DNA of 29,298 nucleotides from JAENVT01 sp040006755 (GCA_040006755.1 JBDTWJ010000028.1:1-29298), one strand, 5' to 3'. Shown: positions 22,211 through 29,298, numbered from the stretch's first letter. Translations and numbers: made by a program. Notes: generated by a model not told the origin, from the letters alone.

Positions 22211-23404
22211 TCAGTCCATTGCTGCAGCGACCGTTCGCCGGCTGTGGGCGCGGCGCGGACGCTGCGTAATCGCGCCGAGTAGACAGGCGAGCGGGACGAT
22301 CAACAGTGCGCTGCGCAAACCCACCGCGTCTGACAACACTCCCATCGCCAGCGGGCCCAGGGTGACCGCCGTGCCGGAGGCGAGGATGCAGATCGCCCCG
22401 AGCGAGATGGAGTCGATCTTGTGCTCGGCCGAGGCGTACAGCCGGTCGACAGTCAACGGGTAGAGAGGAGCGCCCCCAAACCCGACGATGATCAGGCCGA
22501 CGACTCGGGGTACCAGGCCGGGAGCAAAGCACATCACCAATGCACCGGCACCCATCGTGATGAAGCACGCCGTCACAGTCGCGTCACCGAACACGCGAAT
22601 CGTCGAAGGGAGGACATGTCGTGACAAGAACATCATTACCCCGAAGACACCGGCGAGCGCCGCGGCGAGCCCACCTGATGCGTGCCCAACCTCTTTGAGG
22701 TATGTCGCCGCCCACACGCCGACAGCAAACTCGCTGAAGACGGCGTTGATGATGTGCAGCCACGGTTCGAACACATCGCGGTCGCGAAGGTGAGCGAGGG
22801 TGAACTCGCCGTGCCGGGTGGATTCCGGCACGACCACTGGCCAAGCGACCGCGGTGAGCGTGAGCACGATGACCGCGGTCAGGATGAGGTACGGCGGGCG
22901 CCATGACCAGTGCAGCGCCAACGCCGCACCGACGACGATGCTGAACGCGACACCGGCCAGTCCCGGCGCTCCATTGACAGCTGCGAAGGCCGTCGCACGG
23001 TGCTGGCCATGATGGTCGCTGATCAACGCCGGCATGACCATCACCAGTAGTGCTCCGCCCATCCCCGCGAGCGCCATGCCCGCGAGGGTGACCGGCCACG
23101 CAGGGCCGAGGCAGAGCATGGTGATGCCGCAGGCGATGGCCACCGCTGATGCCAGAAGGGATTGTCGGCGCCCGAGGCGGTCGACGATGTGCACTCCCCA
23201 GATGCCTGCCGCGAGCGACGCAAACCCGAACGTGGAGCCGTGGAGCGCAGCGATGAGACCCGAGAGGTCGAACTGCTCTCGTAGCTCACCGAGCACCGTG
23301 CCCACGCTGAGCGCACCGACCAGCAGCGCGTACCCGAGCGCCGAGGAGTACGTGAGCCGGTCCCACCGGAACTTGTCGGTGACGATCGGGGTCGCGCTCA
23401 CCAT
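22211..23404 (-). CDS. MFS transporter
   Basis: A 397-aa membrane protein with about 12 hydrophobic segments (first at LTYSSALGYALLVGALSVGTVLG). Motif A is GVHIVDRLGRRQSLL, and PESTRHGEF ends segment 6 and begins the central loop. I chose ATG 23404; AAAGGAG directly abuts it, so GTG 23401 with a 3-base spacing is an alternative. The open frame extends 114 codons further upstream, but that part overlaps the divergent gene and has low-complexity composition. Downstream lie the dienelactone hydrolase and the ABM protein. It probably imports or exports a compound used by them; the direction is unknown. Confidence 0.88.
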   Translation of the reverse strand: MVSATPIVTDKFRWDRLTYSSALGYALLVGALSVGTVLGELREQFDLSGLIAALHGSTFGFASLAAGIWGVHIVDRLGRRQSLLASAVAIACGITMLCLGPAWPVTLAGMALAGMGGALLVMVMPALISDHHGQHRATAFAAVNGAPGLAGVAFSIVVGAALALHWSWRPPYLILTAVIVLTLTAVAWPVVVPESTRHGEFTLAHLRDRDVFEPWLHIINAVFSEFAVGVWAATYLKEVGHASGGLAAALAGVFGVMMFLSRHVLPSTIRVFGDATVTACFITMGAGALVMCFAPGLVPRVVGLIIVGFGGAPLYPLTVDRLYASAEHKIDSISLGAICILASGTAVTLGPLAMGVLSDAVGLRSALLIVPLACLLGAITQRPRRAHSRRTVAAAMD

Positions 23405-23463
23405 CTCCTTTGTACCAGTGAAGACGACCGATATGCGGGCTCTTTCGCGCAAAGATCGGCACG

Positions 23464-23469
23464 TAAGGT
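23464..23469 (+). promoter_or_regulatory. -10 element (TAAGGT), possible leaderless start
   Basis: TAAGGT ends 7 bases before the GTG at 23477, which has no Shine-Dalgarno sequence. No clear -35 box is seen. It lies in the 72-base gap shared with the divergent MFS gene. Confidence 0.45.
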
Positions 23470-23476
23470 GTGACAC

Positions 23477-24652
23477 GTGGCAAACCGATATGACGTCGCT
23501 GTGGTCGGCCCAGGATTGGTCGGTTCCGCGGCCATGCGCTATCTCTCGGCTGCGGGTCGACGGTGTCTCGGCATCGGCCCGCCCGAGCCGGTGAACTGGA
23601 GCAGCCACCAGGGGGTGTTCGCGAGCCACTACGACTCTGGTCGGATCACGCGTCGGCTCGACAGGCGGCGCGAATGGGCGATCATGGCTAGCCGCGCCAT
23701 CGAGGCATATCCTGAGATCGAGTCGCGGTCCGGCATCAGCTTCCACCGATCAGTGGGCGTGTTGATGGCCGATGTCGACGCCGACCGGTTGGGTTCAGTC
23801 ATCGCGGTCGCCGACAGCCTCGATGTCGGCTTCGAGCGGTTCGAGCCAGGTCAGCCCTTCGGTGACGACCGCGTCGCCGTCCCCGTGGGAGCAACGGTGC
23901 TACGCGAGCCGGCACCCGGCGGGTTCATCGATCCTCGCCGCATGCTCGCGGCGCAGCTTGCGATCGCCCGACAACAGGGCGCCGAATTGTTGGGCGAGCA
24001 GGTCATTTCGATCAAGCGACTGCGGGGCGGGGGCTGGTCGGTCGCTGCCGCCGACGGAACCGAGGTCGAAGCCGACCAGGTGGTGATTGCCGCGGGTCCT
24101 CACGCCGACGAAATCGAGGGTCTGACACGCCGGCCGCTGATCCATGTGGTGGCCGAGACCGTCGTCACGGCCAGGGTGTCGGCTTCCGAACAGCTTCGAC
24201 TTGCCGGTCTGCCGTCGATCATTGTGGACGGCGCCGACGATCATCTCTACATCGTGCCGCCGACGGAGTATCCGGACGGTCAGGCCTACATGAAGCTGGG
24301 CGCGACGCGCCACCAGCATTGGGTGCTGTCGCCGGAGGATCGGCGGGTATGGATGACTGGAACGCAACACGAGACCGATCTCGACTGGCTCCGTGGACTC
24401 ATGTTGGGGGTGCTGCCGACCCTGCAGGCCGAGGCGTGGTCGACCAAGCCGTGCCTCATTCCCGACACGCCGACCAAGCTGCCATACCTCGAGATCGTCG
24501 AGCCAGGACTCGTGATGGCTGCCGGCACCAACGGCTATGCGGCAAAAAGCGCCGACGCTATCGGCGCGTTGGCTGCCGGTCTCGTGCTCAACCGATGCTG
24601 GACCGACACCGACCTCGACGCACAGTCCTTCGAGCTGACCAGCCGCGACTGA
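23477..24652 (+). CDS. Sarcosine oxidase/SolA-like FAD-dependent oxidoreductase
   Basis: A 391-aa flavoprotein of the monomeric sarcosine oxidase and N-methyltryptophan oxidase family, which oxidise secondary amines with release of formaldehyde and H2O2. Seen: dinucleotide motif VVGPGLVGSAAMRYL (9-23), the SHYDSGRITR segment (50-59) matching the SHG-x-x-R-x-x-R signature, and IAAGPHAD (204-211). Cys326 in KPCLIPDTPT is where the family attaches FAD covalently, and Lys357 in TNGYAAK matches the O2-activating lysine region. The GTG start is placed by homology and the -10 element. It converges with the sterol desaturase gene, 9 bases apart. The substrate is probably an N-methylated amine, not proven. 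Confidence 0.88.
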   Translation: MANRYDVAVVGPGLVGSAAMRYLSAAGRRCLGIGPPEPVNWSSHQGVFASHYDSGRITRRLDRRREWAIMASRAIEAYPEIESRSGISFHRSVGVLMADVDADRLGSVIAVADSLDVGFERFEPGQPFGDDRVAVPVGATVLREPAPGGFIDPRRMLAAQLAIARQQGAELLGEQVISIKRLRGGGWSVAAADGTEVEADQVVIAAGPHADEIEGLTRRPLIHVVAETVVTARVSASEQLRLAGLPSIIVDGADDHLYIVPPTEYPDGQAYMKLGATRHQHWVLSPEDRRVWMTGTQHETDLDWLRGLMLGVLPTLQAEAWSTKPCLIPDTPTKLPYLEIVEPGLVMAAGTNGYAAKSADAIGALAAGLVLNRCWTDTDLDAQSFELTSRD

Positions 24653-24661
24653 TCGGCGTAC

Positions 24662-25579
24662 TCAACGGACCGGGGTCCAGCCGGGGCGGCCGAAGATATG
24701 GTGGAACTTGGCGCGAACGCCCGTTGCCGCGCGAACGTCACGGGCGATGTCGCACATCTCGTGGTAGGCGATGCGCATCGGGTTGTACGTGTGGATGTTC
24801 TTCGTCAGGCCGTACTTCACCCGTCGCAGCTCCGGTTCGAAGGTGCCGAACAGCCTGTCCCACAGAATCAGGATGCCGCCATAGTTCTTGTCCAAATACT
24901 GGTCGTTGGCACCGTGGTGGCCGCGGTGGTGTGATGGTGTGTTGAACACCTGCTCGATGGGCTTCGGCAGACGGTTGATCGCCTCGGTATGGATCCAGTA
25001 CTGGTACAGCAGATTGAGTTGGCCCGCCTTAGCGGTCTTGGCGGTGGGGAAGCCGAGCAACGGCATCGGTGCGAACACCCAGAACGTCAGGAACCCCGAC
25101 CACGGTTGGCGAAGTGCCGTGGACAGGTTGTAGCGCTCGCCACTGTGGTGAGTGACGTGGTTGGCCCACAGCAGCCGGACCTCGTGCATCCAACGATGGT
25201 CCCAGTAGTAGAGGAAGTCCCAGAGCACCATCGCTGTCGCGATCGATCCCCGGCGCGAACCAATGTTGGCGACGCGGTGCTTGAACAGGAACCGATCGAA
25301 CTTGCTGAACGCCGACAGCGTGAGGAATCCGAACGCGATGTTGCCTGCGAGCATCGTCAGGCTGGCAACGGTGTCCTTGCGCTCATAACCGAGCGGCACC
25401 AGTGCGTCGCCCGGAGTGTGCGTGCCGGAGAGCGTCCGCTGGTCGGCCTCATACAGGTCACCGAGTGTGCGCTTCGAAACGTTTCGCAGCGTTCTGTGCT
25501 CGGCTGCCATCGTGATGGCGAAGAGCGGAACGGACGCCTTGTCGATGAGGTCGAGCTGGCGAAGCGCCGGCTTCTTCAA
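24662..25579 (-). CDS. Sterol desaturase / fatty acid hydroxylase family protein (AGMO-like)
   Basis: A 305-aa membrane di-iron oxygenase. The histidine boxes are complete: HRWMH (128-132), HVTHH (141-145) and HHRGHH (217-222), plus His197 in WIHTEA. Hydrophobic segments lie around 70-92, 113-125 and 160-176. The stretch YLDKNYGGILILWDRLFGTFEPE (228-250) is shared with alkylglycerol monooxygenase and related bacterial enzymes that cleave ether lipids or hydroxylate acyl chains. The ATG overlaps the PhyH stop by 4 bases (ATGA), so the two oxygenases are translated together. Likely substrates are lipids; whether sterol, ether lipid or fatty acid is open. Confidence 0.92.
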   Translation of the reverse strand: MKKPALRQLDLIDKASVPLFAITMAAEHRTLRNVSKRTLGDLYEADQRTLSGTHTPGDALVPLGYERKDTVASLTMLAGNIAFGFLTLSAFSKFDRFLFKHRVANIGSRRGSIATAMVLWDFLYYWDHRWMHEVRLLWANHVTHHSGERYNLSTALRQPWSGFLTFWVFAPMPLLGFPTAKTAKAGQLNLLYQYWIHTEAINRLPKPIEQVFNTPSHHRGHHGANDQYLDKNYGGILILWDRLFGTFEPELRRVKYGLTKNIHTYNPMRIAYHEMCDIARDVRAATGVRAKFHHIFGRPGWTPVR

Positions 25580-26775
25580 GAGCTGAGTTCGCCGTCGGTC
25601 AATCGACGGTATGCGTAGTCGCGAAGCTGCTTGCCCAACTCATCGGGACTCGTCTCCTCGGCGACAGCGCGGCGAACGATGTCGACCTGAGCGTCGTTGG
25701 TGAGGCCCTTCAGCGGCTGGTCGCGGTCGAGGTTGGTGGGAAATGCGTATCCATTTGCTGCGGCACCGATTGCGTTGTCGACCTCGCGCGGGGAGGCACC
25801 GGATGCCTTCAGCTTGAGCAACGACGGATACACAGCGTTGACCATTCGCTCGTGATCAATTGCCTCGAGACATTTGCCGAGCGGCGAGTTGATCTGCAGG
25901 AGGTTTGCCATGCGATGGATGTCGGTGGTGTGGTTGGTGCCGGCAGCGTGGAACAACGCAGGATTGAAGAAGACGGCGTCGCCCTTGAGCAACGGCAGCT
26001 GTACGTAGTGGTTTTCGAAGTATTCGCGGAACTCGGGTCGCCACCACGCCAGATATCCGTAGAGGTACTTCTGCGCGTGGGGCAGGTACATCGTCGGGCC
26101 GCTCTCGACGGGCATGTCGCAATGCGCAACCGCACCCTGAAGGGTCAGCGCGGCGGACAAGTGGTGAACGTGGGCCGGATATTCGGCGGCGACGTCGACT
26201 GTCATGAACCCGAGGTGATAGTCGCGGTGTGGCTTCTGGGCTGCTCCACCTGGATTGACGACATTGACCTGAGACGTGAAGGTGAACCCTGGTCCGAGCC
26301 ACGCCGCCGACGCCATCGTGAGGATGTCGTTCGCGTAATAGTTGACGAACTCGTTAGGGGCCATGACGGCTAGCTTCTCGAGCGCGTTCCAGACGCGGTC
26401 ATTGTCGCCGGGCTTTGCGTAGTGGTCGCCGGATGTCATCCCGAGGCGGTGCTGTTCGTCGATCATGGCGTTGAACGCCACTGTGGCGGCGTCGACGACC
26501 GACGTGTCGGGGAAGGCCCGCTTGAACACGACGATCCCGGGACCCTCGAGAAACGCCTTGTTGAGCTCGGCCTGAACTGCTCGGCGAGTGTCGGGGTCGG
26601 CGCACTCGGCTCGCAGCCGATCGCAGTCGTAGCTGACCACGTTTTGGATGATGGACTCCGCGAATGGGTAGTCGCTGAGCTCGGTCGATTGCTCGACGAT
26701 TGCGATGAAGTCGTCGAGCCGGCAGTCGGACTCGTGGAGATATCCACGAGCGGTGTCGGAATTCACGGAAGTCAT
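25576..26775 (-). CDS. Phytanoyl-CoA dioxygenase (PhyH) family protein
   Basis: A 399-aa Fe(II)/2-oxoglutarate oxygenase. The metal triad can be read as His183 and Asp185 in KPHRDYHLGF and His276 in NPALFHAAGTN; Arg288 in DIHRMANLL fits the 2-oxoglutarate-binding arginine. GPGIVVFKRAF (78-88) is the typical early strand. It is longer than the usual 290 to 320 residues, with extra residues at the N-terminus (about 1-70) and at the C-terminus (about 300-399). ATG 26775 has a -10 element 6 bases upstream. It is the first gene of a two-gene unit with the AGMO-like protein, which suggests a shared oxidised substrate, for example a branched or ether lipid chain; that is inference. Confidence 0.9.
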   Translation of the reverse strand: MTSVNSDTARGYLHESDCRLDDFIAIVEQSTELSDYPFAESIIQNVVSYDCDRLRAECADPDTRRAVQAELNKAFLEGPGIVVFKRAFPDTSVVDAATVAFNAMIDEQHRLGMTSGDHYAKPGDNDRVWNALEKLAVMAPNEFVNYYANDILTMASAAWLGPGFTFTSQVNVVNPGGAAQKPHRDYHLGFMTVDVAAEYPAHVHHLSAALTLQGAVAHCDMPVESGPTMYLPHAQKYLYGYLAWWRPEFREYFENHYVQLPLLKGDAVFFNPALFHAAGTNHTTDIHRMANLLQINSPLGKCLEAIDHERMVNAVYPSLLKLKASGASPREVDNAIGAAANGYAFPTNLDRDQPLKGLTNDAQVDIVRRAVAEETSPDELGKQLRDYAYRRLTDGELSS

Positions 26776-26781
26776 GCCCCA

Positions 26782-26787
26782 AATGTA
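26782..26787 (-). promoter_or_regulatory. -10 element (TACATT on the minus strand) for the PhyH gene
   Basis: TACATT ends 6 bases before the ATG at 26775, which has no Shine-Dalgarno sequence. No convincing -35 box is present. Confidence 0.45.
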
Positions 26788-26812
26788 GATCGGCCGAACC
26801 CGCTCACGGCTA

Positions 26813-26824
26813 ACGTGCGCACGT
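26813..26824. promoter_or_regulatory. 12-bp perfect palindrome between divergent genes
   Basis: ACGTGCGCACGT is a perfect 12-bp palindrome. It begins 38 bases from the PhyH start and ends 41 bases before the GTG at 26865, so it is nearly centred between the two genes and upstream of where the -35 regions would be. This fits an activator or shared operator site. No regulator gene is adjacent. Confidence 0.4.
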
Positions 26825-26864
26825 AACTACCTCCTCACCCGCCACATCACCCGCACCAGGGAAC

Positions 26865-27809
26865 GTGATCACACGATCGACGCGGTCAGCGGGTGGCAGG
26901 GTCTCCAGGAAGGTGGCGGGACGCGGTGGCGTGCTGGCGATGCTCGTTGCCCCTCTGGTGTGGTCGTTCGGCGGAGTGCTGGGAAAGAAGACGCACGCAT
27001 CCGGTGTGGTCCTTTCGTTCTGGCGCATGTGGATCGCGTCTGCCGTTCTCCTGGTGATCGTCGCAGCGACCAAACGCTGGCCGAGTCGTCTCGACTTTCG
27101 GCGAGCCGGCCTCGCCGGCGTGCTGTTCGGCCTCAACATCTGCGTCTTCTTCATCGCGATCCAATCGGTCAGCATCGCCACGGCACTGATCATTGCTGCC
27201 CTGGCCCCGGTCGTGGCGTTACCGGTCTCGGTGCTGCAGTTCGGCGAGCGGCTGACGCGCGTGAAGGTGATCTGCGCTGCTGTATCGGTCGCCGGAGTCA
27301 TTGTTGCGGTTCTCGTTGCACCGTCGAGTGGATCGGGCACGTCGAGCTCGACGATCGGGTTTCTCTGGGCACTTCTGGCATTGGCGTTCTGGGTCGCGTA
27401 TCTGCTCGTGTCGAAAGGTGTTCGGCCCAACGTCGAAACGGTGCGTTTCATGTTCGTCGTGTCGGTGATCGGCGCAGCCACGGTGTCGTTGCTGGCCGTC
27501 ATCGGCAGCGACGACCTGGGTGAGGTGCACGGCAGGGGATGGTTGTGGGTCGGCCTGCTCGCGATCGGTCCCGGAATCGCCGGCCACGGTCTGGTCGCGT
27601 GGGCGCAGCCACGCGTCGATGCCTCGGTCACTTCGGTGTTGATCCAGCTCGAACCCGTCGGCGCCTCGACAGCGGCTTGGATCATCCTCCACGAGCGGGT
27701 GTCGCTGGCTCAAGGACTTGCGATGACCGGGGTCGTGGCCGCTCTGTGCGTGCTGGCGTATCACGAGTCGCGCGACGGTGGGTTGGAAATCGTCGACGCC
27801 GTCAGTTGA
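26865..27809 (+). CDS. EamA/DMT family transporter
   Basis: A 314-aa membrane protein with ten hydrophobic segments in two EamA repeats. The first repeat begins VLAMLVAPLVWSFGGVLGKK and includes VSIATALIIAALAPVVALPVSVLQFGERLTRVK; the second begins TIGFLWALLALAFWVAYLLVSKG and includes SVLIQLEPVGASTAAWIILHERVSLAQ, both with the conserved proline and glutamate of the family. The GTG at 26865 has AGGGA upstream; GTG 26913 (after AGGA) and ATG 26940 are alternatives, since the first 20 residues are basic and not hydrophobic. Such proteins export or import amino acids, nucleotides or metabolites; the substrate is unknown. The next gene starts 25 bases later. Confidence 0.9.
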   Translation: MITRSTRSAGGRVSRKVAGRGGVLAMLVAPLVWSFGGVLGKKTHASGVVLSFWRMWIASAVLLVIVAATKRWPSRLDFRRAGLAGVLFGLNICVFFIAIQSVSIATALIIAALAPVVALPVSVLQFGERLTRVKVICAAVSVAGVIVAVLVAPSSGSGTSSSTIGFLWALLALAFWVAYLLVSKGVRPNVETVRFMFVVSVIGAATVSLLAVIGSDDLGEVHGRGWLWVGLLAIGPGIAGHGLVAWAQPRVDASVTSVLIQLEPVGASTAAWIILHERVSLAQGLAMTGVVAALCVLAYHESRDGGLEIVDAVS

Positions 27810-27821
27810 CGGCTCGACGAC

Positions 27822-27827
27822 TAATCT
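27822..27827 (+). promoter_or_regulatory. -10 element (TAATCT), possible leaderless start
   Basis: TAATCT ends 7 bases before the ATG at 27835. A TTGACG at 27806-27811 is too close (10 bases) to be its -35. The gene could be read both from here and by readthrough from the transporter gene. Confidence 0.45.
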
Positions 27828-27834
27828 CGGCAAT

Positions 27835-29025
27835 ATGCACGTACTGGGCGATTCGTTCCGCGAGATCGAGATGGGTCCGGTTGGTGGCCGCTTACCTGCT
27901 GGCACTGTCACGGCGGCCTTTCCGGTTGATGCCGGCATCCTCGTACAGTTCACCGAGGGCTCGGCCACGTTCCTTCCCGATTGGTTGCGCGACAACTGCT
28001 TGTGCAACGAATGCCGCATTGTGCAGACCGACGAACGCCGCTGGCAGCCTTGGATCCAGCCCACAGCGCCGAGGGTGGTTGCGGTCGATGTCGTCGATAG
28101 CCAGCTGCACGTCGATTGGGAAGGCGGTCACCACTCCATCTTCGGGCCTGCCGAGTGGCAGAAGATCCGCTCGACGGGCGCCCGTGGAGCGTGGACAGCC
28201 AGGCTCTGGAGCTCCGGCTACGACATCGAGCGGTTCGACCATCATCAGTCCATCACCGACCAGGTAACACGACGAGGCCTGTTCGAAGCGATCCGACGCG
28301 ACGGCGCGGCCGTGGTCACCGGGTCACCGACGGAGCCGGGCACGGTCCTCGAGTTCCTTCGCGCAGTCGGCCTGACAGTTCGCGATTCGTCGCTCGGCTT
28401 GATCTTCGACGTCAAGCTCGATCCCGAGGGCTACAACATCGCGTTCACTGCCGAGGAGGTCCCTCCGCACAACGACAACGCGCAATACACGCATCCGCCG
28501 AGCGGCCAGGTGTTGGCGATGCTCGTCAACGATGCACAGGGCGGCAACAGCGTGATCGTCGACGGATGGTCGGTGCTCGACCAGCTGAACCGTGATCATC
28601 CCGGGGCCATCGACGCGCTGGCCCGTGTCGAGGTCGGGTTTCGGCAGTACTCGAAGGAGGCCGACGCGTTCACCCGGGCGCCCCTGGTTGTCCGCGACCG
28701 GATCGGTCGCTTCGTGCACCTCAGGTTCTCGAACCAACTGATGCAGCCGTTGGCCTTCGACGACGGTGATCTTGCCCATTGGTATTCGGCGTACCGGCTG
28801 TTGGGCTCGGCTATCGCCGACCCCGCCAACCACGTCTCGTTCCGACTCTCAGCAGGCGACACCTTGTTCGTCAACGGTCACCGAGTGCTGCACGCCCGTA
28901 CCGCCTACCGACCCGATGGCCCTCGCCATCTGCAGGACGTGTACTTCGAGATGGACGACGTGTTCGGTCACCTGGCGCGCATGAGCGGAGAAGCCACCAA
29001 CGCCATGATCGCATCCACCACCTGA
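27835..29025 (+). CDS. Gamma-butyrobetaine hydroxylase-like Fe(II)/2OG dioxygenase
   Basis: A 396-aa enzyme with the two-domain order of gamma-butyrobetaine and trimethyllysine hydroxylases. The N-terminal domain (about 25-115, DUF971 type) has the zinc site CLCNEC (Cys55, Cys57, Cys60) and His99 in WEGGHHSIF, matching the three Cys and one His of human GBBH. The catalytic TauD-like domain has His212 and Asp214 in PPHNDNAQY and His353 in NGHRVLHAR, with the following Arg355 region for 2-oxoglutarate. The ATG at 27835 fits homology and the -10 element. Family substrates are trimethylammonium amino acids; the aromatic cage residues cannot be judged by eye, so the true substrate could be another betaine. 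Confidence 0.9.
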   Translation: MHVLGDSFREIEMGPVGGRLPAGTVTAAFPVDAGILVQFTEGSATFLPDWLRDNCLCNECRIVQTDERRWQPWIQPTAPRVVAVDVVDSQLHVDWEGGHHSIFGPAEWQKIRSTGARGAWTARLWSSGYDIERFDHHQSITDQVTRRGLFEAIRRDGAAVVTGSPTEPGTVLEFLRAVGLTVRDSSLGLIFDVKLDPEGYNIAFTAEEVPPHNDNAQYTHPPSGQVLAMLVNDAQGGNSVIVDGWSVLDQLNRDHPGAIDALARVEVGFRQYSKEADAFTRAPLVVRDRIGRFVHLRFSNQLMQPLAFDDGDLAHWYSAYRLLGSAIADPANHVSFRLSAGDTLFVNGHRVLHARTAYRPDGPRHLQDVYFEMDDVFGHLARMSGEATNAMIASTT

Positions 29026-29027
29026 AT

Positions 29028-29098
29028 CCGAGTGTTTGCGTGACACGAGGGTGCGTCGGAGTGTTTTCGTGGCGCCCGGGCGGGTCGCACACACTCGG
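29028..29098. repeat. Compound repeat and imperfect stem, possible bidirectional terminator
   Basis: CCGAGTGTTTGCG (29028-29040) pairs with CGCACACACTCGG (29086-29098) at 12 of 13 positions. A direct near-copy of the left arm lies at 29057-29071 (13 of 15 bases the same, offset 29). GCCCGGGC (29074-29081) inside can fold on itself. The element fills the gap between the dioxygenase gene and the converging tdh gene, the right place for a two-way terminator. Confidence 0.45.
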
Positions 29099-29116
29099 GA
29101 CTCGAGATGGGTCGGG

Positions 29117-29298
29117 TTAGGCCCAGTCGAGGATGACCTTGCCGCATTCGCCGCCCTCGACGATCTCGAAGGCTTCCTCGAACCGATCTGCGGGCAGTTC
29201 ATGGGTGATGATGCCGCTGATGTCGAGGCCGCTTTGCAGCATTGCGGCCATCTTGTACCAGGTCTCGAAGATCCGGCGGCCGTAGATCCCCTGGATCT
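29117..29298 (-). CDS. tdh: L-threonine 3-dehydrogenase, C-terminal part
   Basis: The last 59 residues of a gene cut by the window edge. Read on the minus strand it gives GIYGRRIFETWYKMAAML, then QSGLDISGIITHELP, and closes with ECGKVILDWA and a TAA stop (29117-29119). This C-terminus, with R-x-x-FETWYKM, GLD, IITH and GKV-I-L-x-W, is specific to threonine dehydrogenase of the zinc alcohol dehydrogenase family, which oxidises threonine to 2-amino-3-oxobutyrate. The start and catalytic zinc site lie outside the window, so another close alcohol dehydrogenase is not fully excluded. It converges with the dioxygenase gene. Confidence 0.85.
   Translation of the reverse strand, partial: IQGIYGRRIFETWYKMAAMLQSGLDISGIITHELPADRFEEAFEIVEGGECGKVILDWA

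Noticed and set aside
23405..23746. 114-codon N-terminal extension of the third MFS gene
   Set aside because: It overlaps the start of the divergent flavoprotein gene, carries no signal or domain, and MFS homology begins after the chosen start.
1..29298. CRISPR arrays, tRNA/rRNA genes, insertion sequences, prophage or toxin-antitoxin genes
   Set aside because: Looked for by eye on both strands; no regularly spaced repeats, cloverleaf signatures, transposase motifs or terminal inverted repeats were found.

Overview
The window is GC-rich, gene-dense bacterial DNA with short gaps, many 4-bp start/stop overlaps and frequent GTG starts. A separate CofE enzyme (coenzyme F420), a MenB of the bicarbonate-independent type (menaquinone), a group II truncated haemoglobin and several crotonase-fold proteins point to an actinobacterium. 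An environmental lineage such as Acidimicrobiia is my guess; no rRNA or other marker is present to fix it. I see no tRNA, rRNA, CRISPR array, insertion sequence or phage gene. No stretch above 300 bases lacks a gene.

Layout. (1) 97-4653: an enoyl-CoA hydratase/isomerase, a 64-aa unknown protein, truncated haemoglobin GlbO, then leftward menB with a SpoU-type RNA methyltransferase, and rightward cofE with an SRPBCC protein. (2) 4670-9286: psuG (leftward), a second crotonase-fold protein overlapping molybdate-type transporter genes modB-modC, and a 3-hydroxybutyryl-CoA dehydrogenase. (3) 9276-9464: a decayed methyltransferase fragment. (4) 9476-16762: a TetR regulator divergent from a six-gene run: GcvT-like protein, PYROXD2/CrtI-like flavoprotein, SAM methyltransferase-like protein, YbaK-like protein, four-carbon acid sugar kinase and PdxA2-type dehydrogenase. 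(5) 16756-21163: a leftward set arsR-type regulator, MFS exporter and acyl-CoA-dehydrogenase-fold oxygenase, with a divergent second MFS gene. (6) 21208-23404: leftward third MFS gene, dienelactone hydrolase and small monooxygenase. (7) 23477-29298: a sarcosine-oxidase-like flavoprotein, a sterol-desaturase/AGMO-like di-iron protein paired with a PhyH dioxygenase, an EamA transporter, a gamma-butyrobetaine-hydroxylase-like dioxygenase and the C-terminus of threonine dehydrogenase.

How they may work together. Region 4 is the best candidate for an undescribed system. A folate-dependent methyl-transfer fold and a flavoprotein of unknown substrate share a unit with a kinase and dehydrogenase known from D-threonate/D-erythronate use. 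Region 7 and the GcvT-like protein share a theme of N-methylated or quaternary amine chemistry. Both links are inferences from family and position.

A second theme is regulatory. Ten genes have a TANNNT hexamer ending 6 to 8 bases before the start codon, the pattern expected of leaderless transcripts. Two of these regions are well resolved: the tetR/gcvT-like promoters face and overlap each other across an inverted repeat, and the arsR-type gene has a near-consensus promoter overlapping a TTGTCCG inverted repeat.
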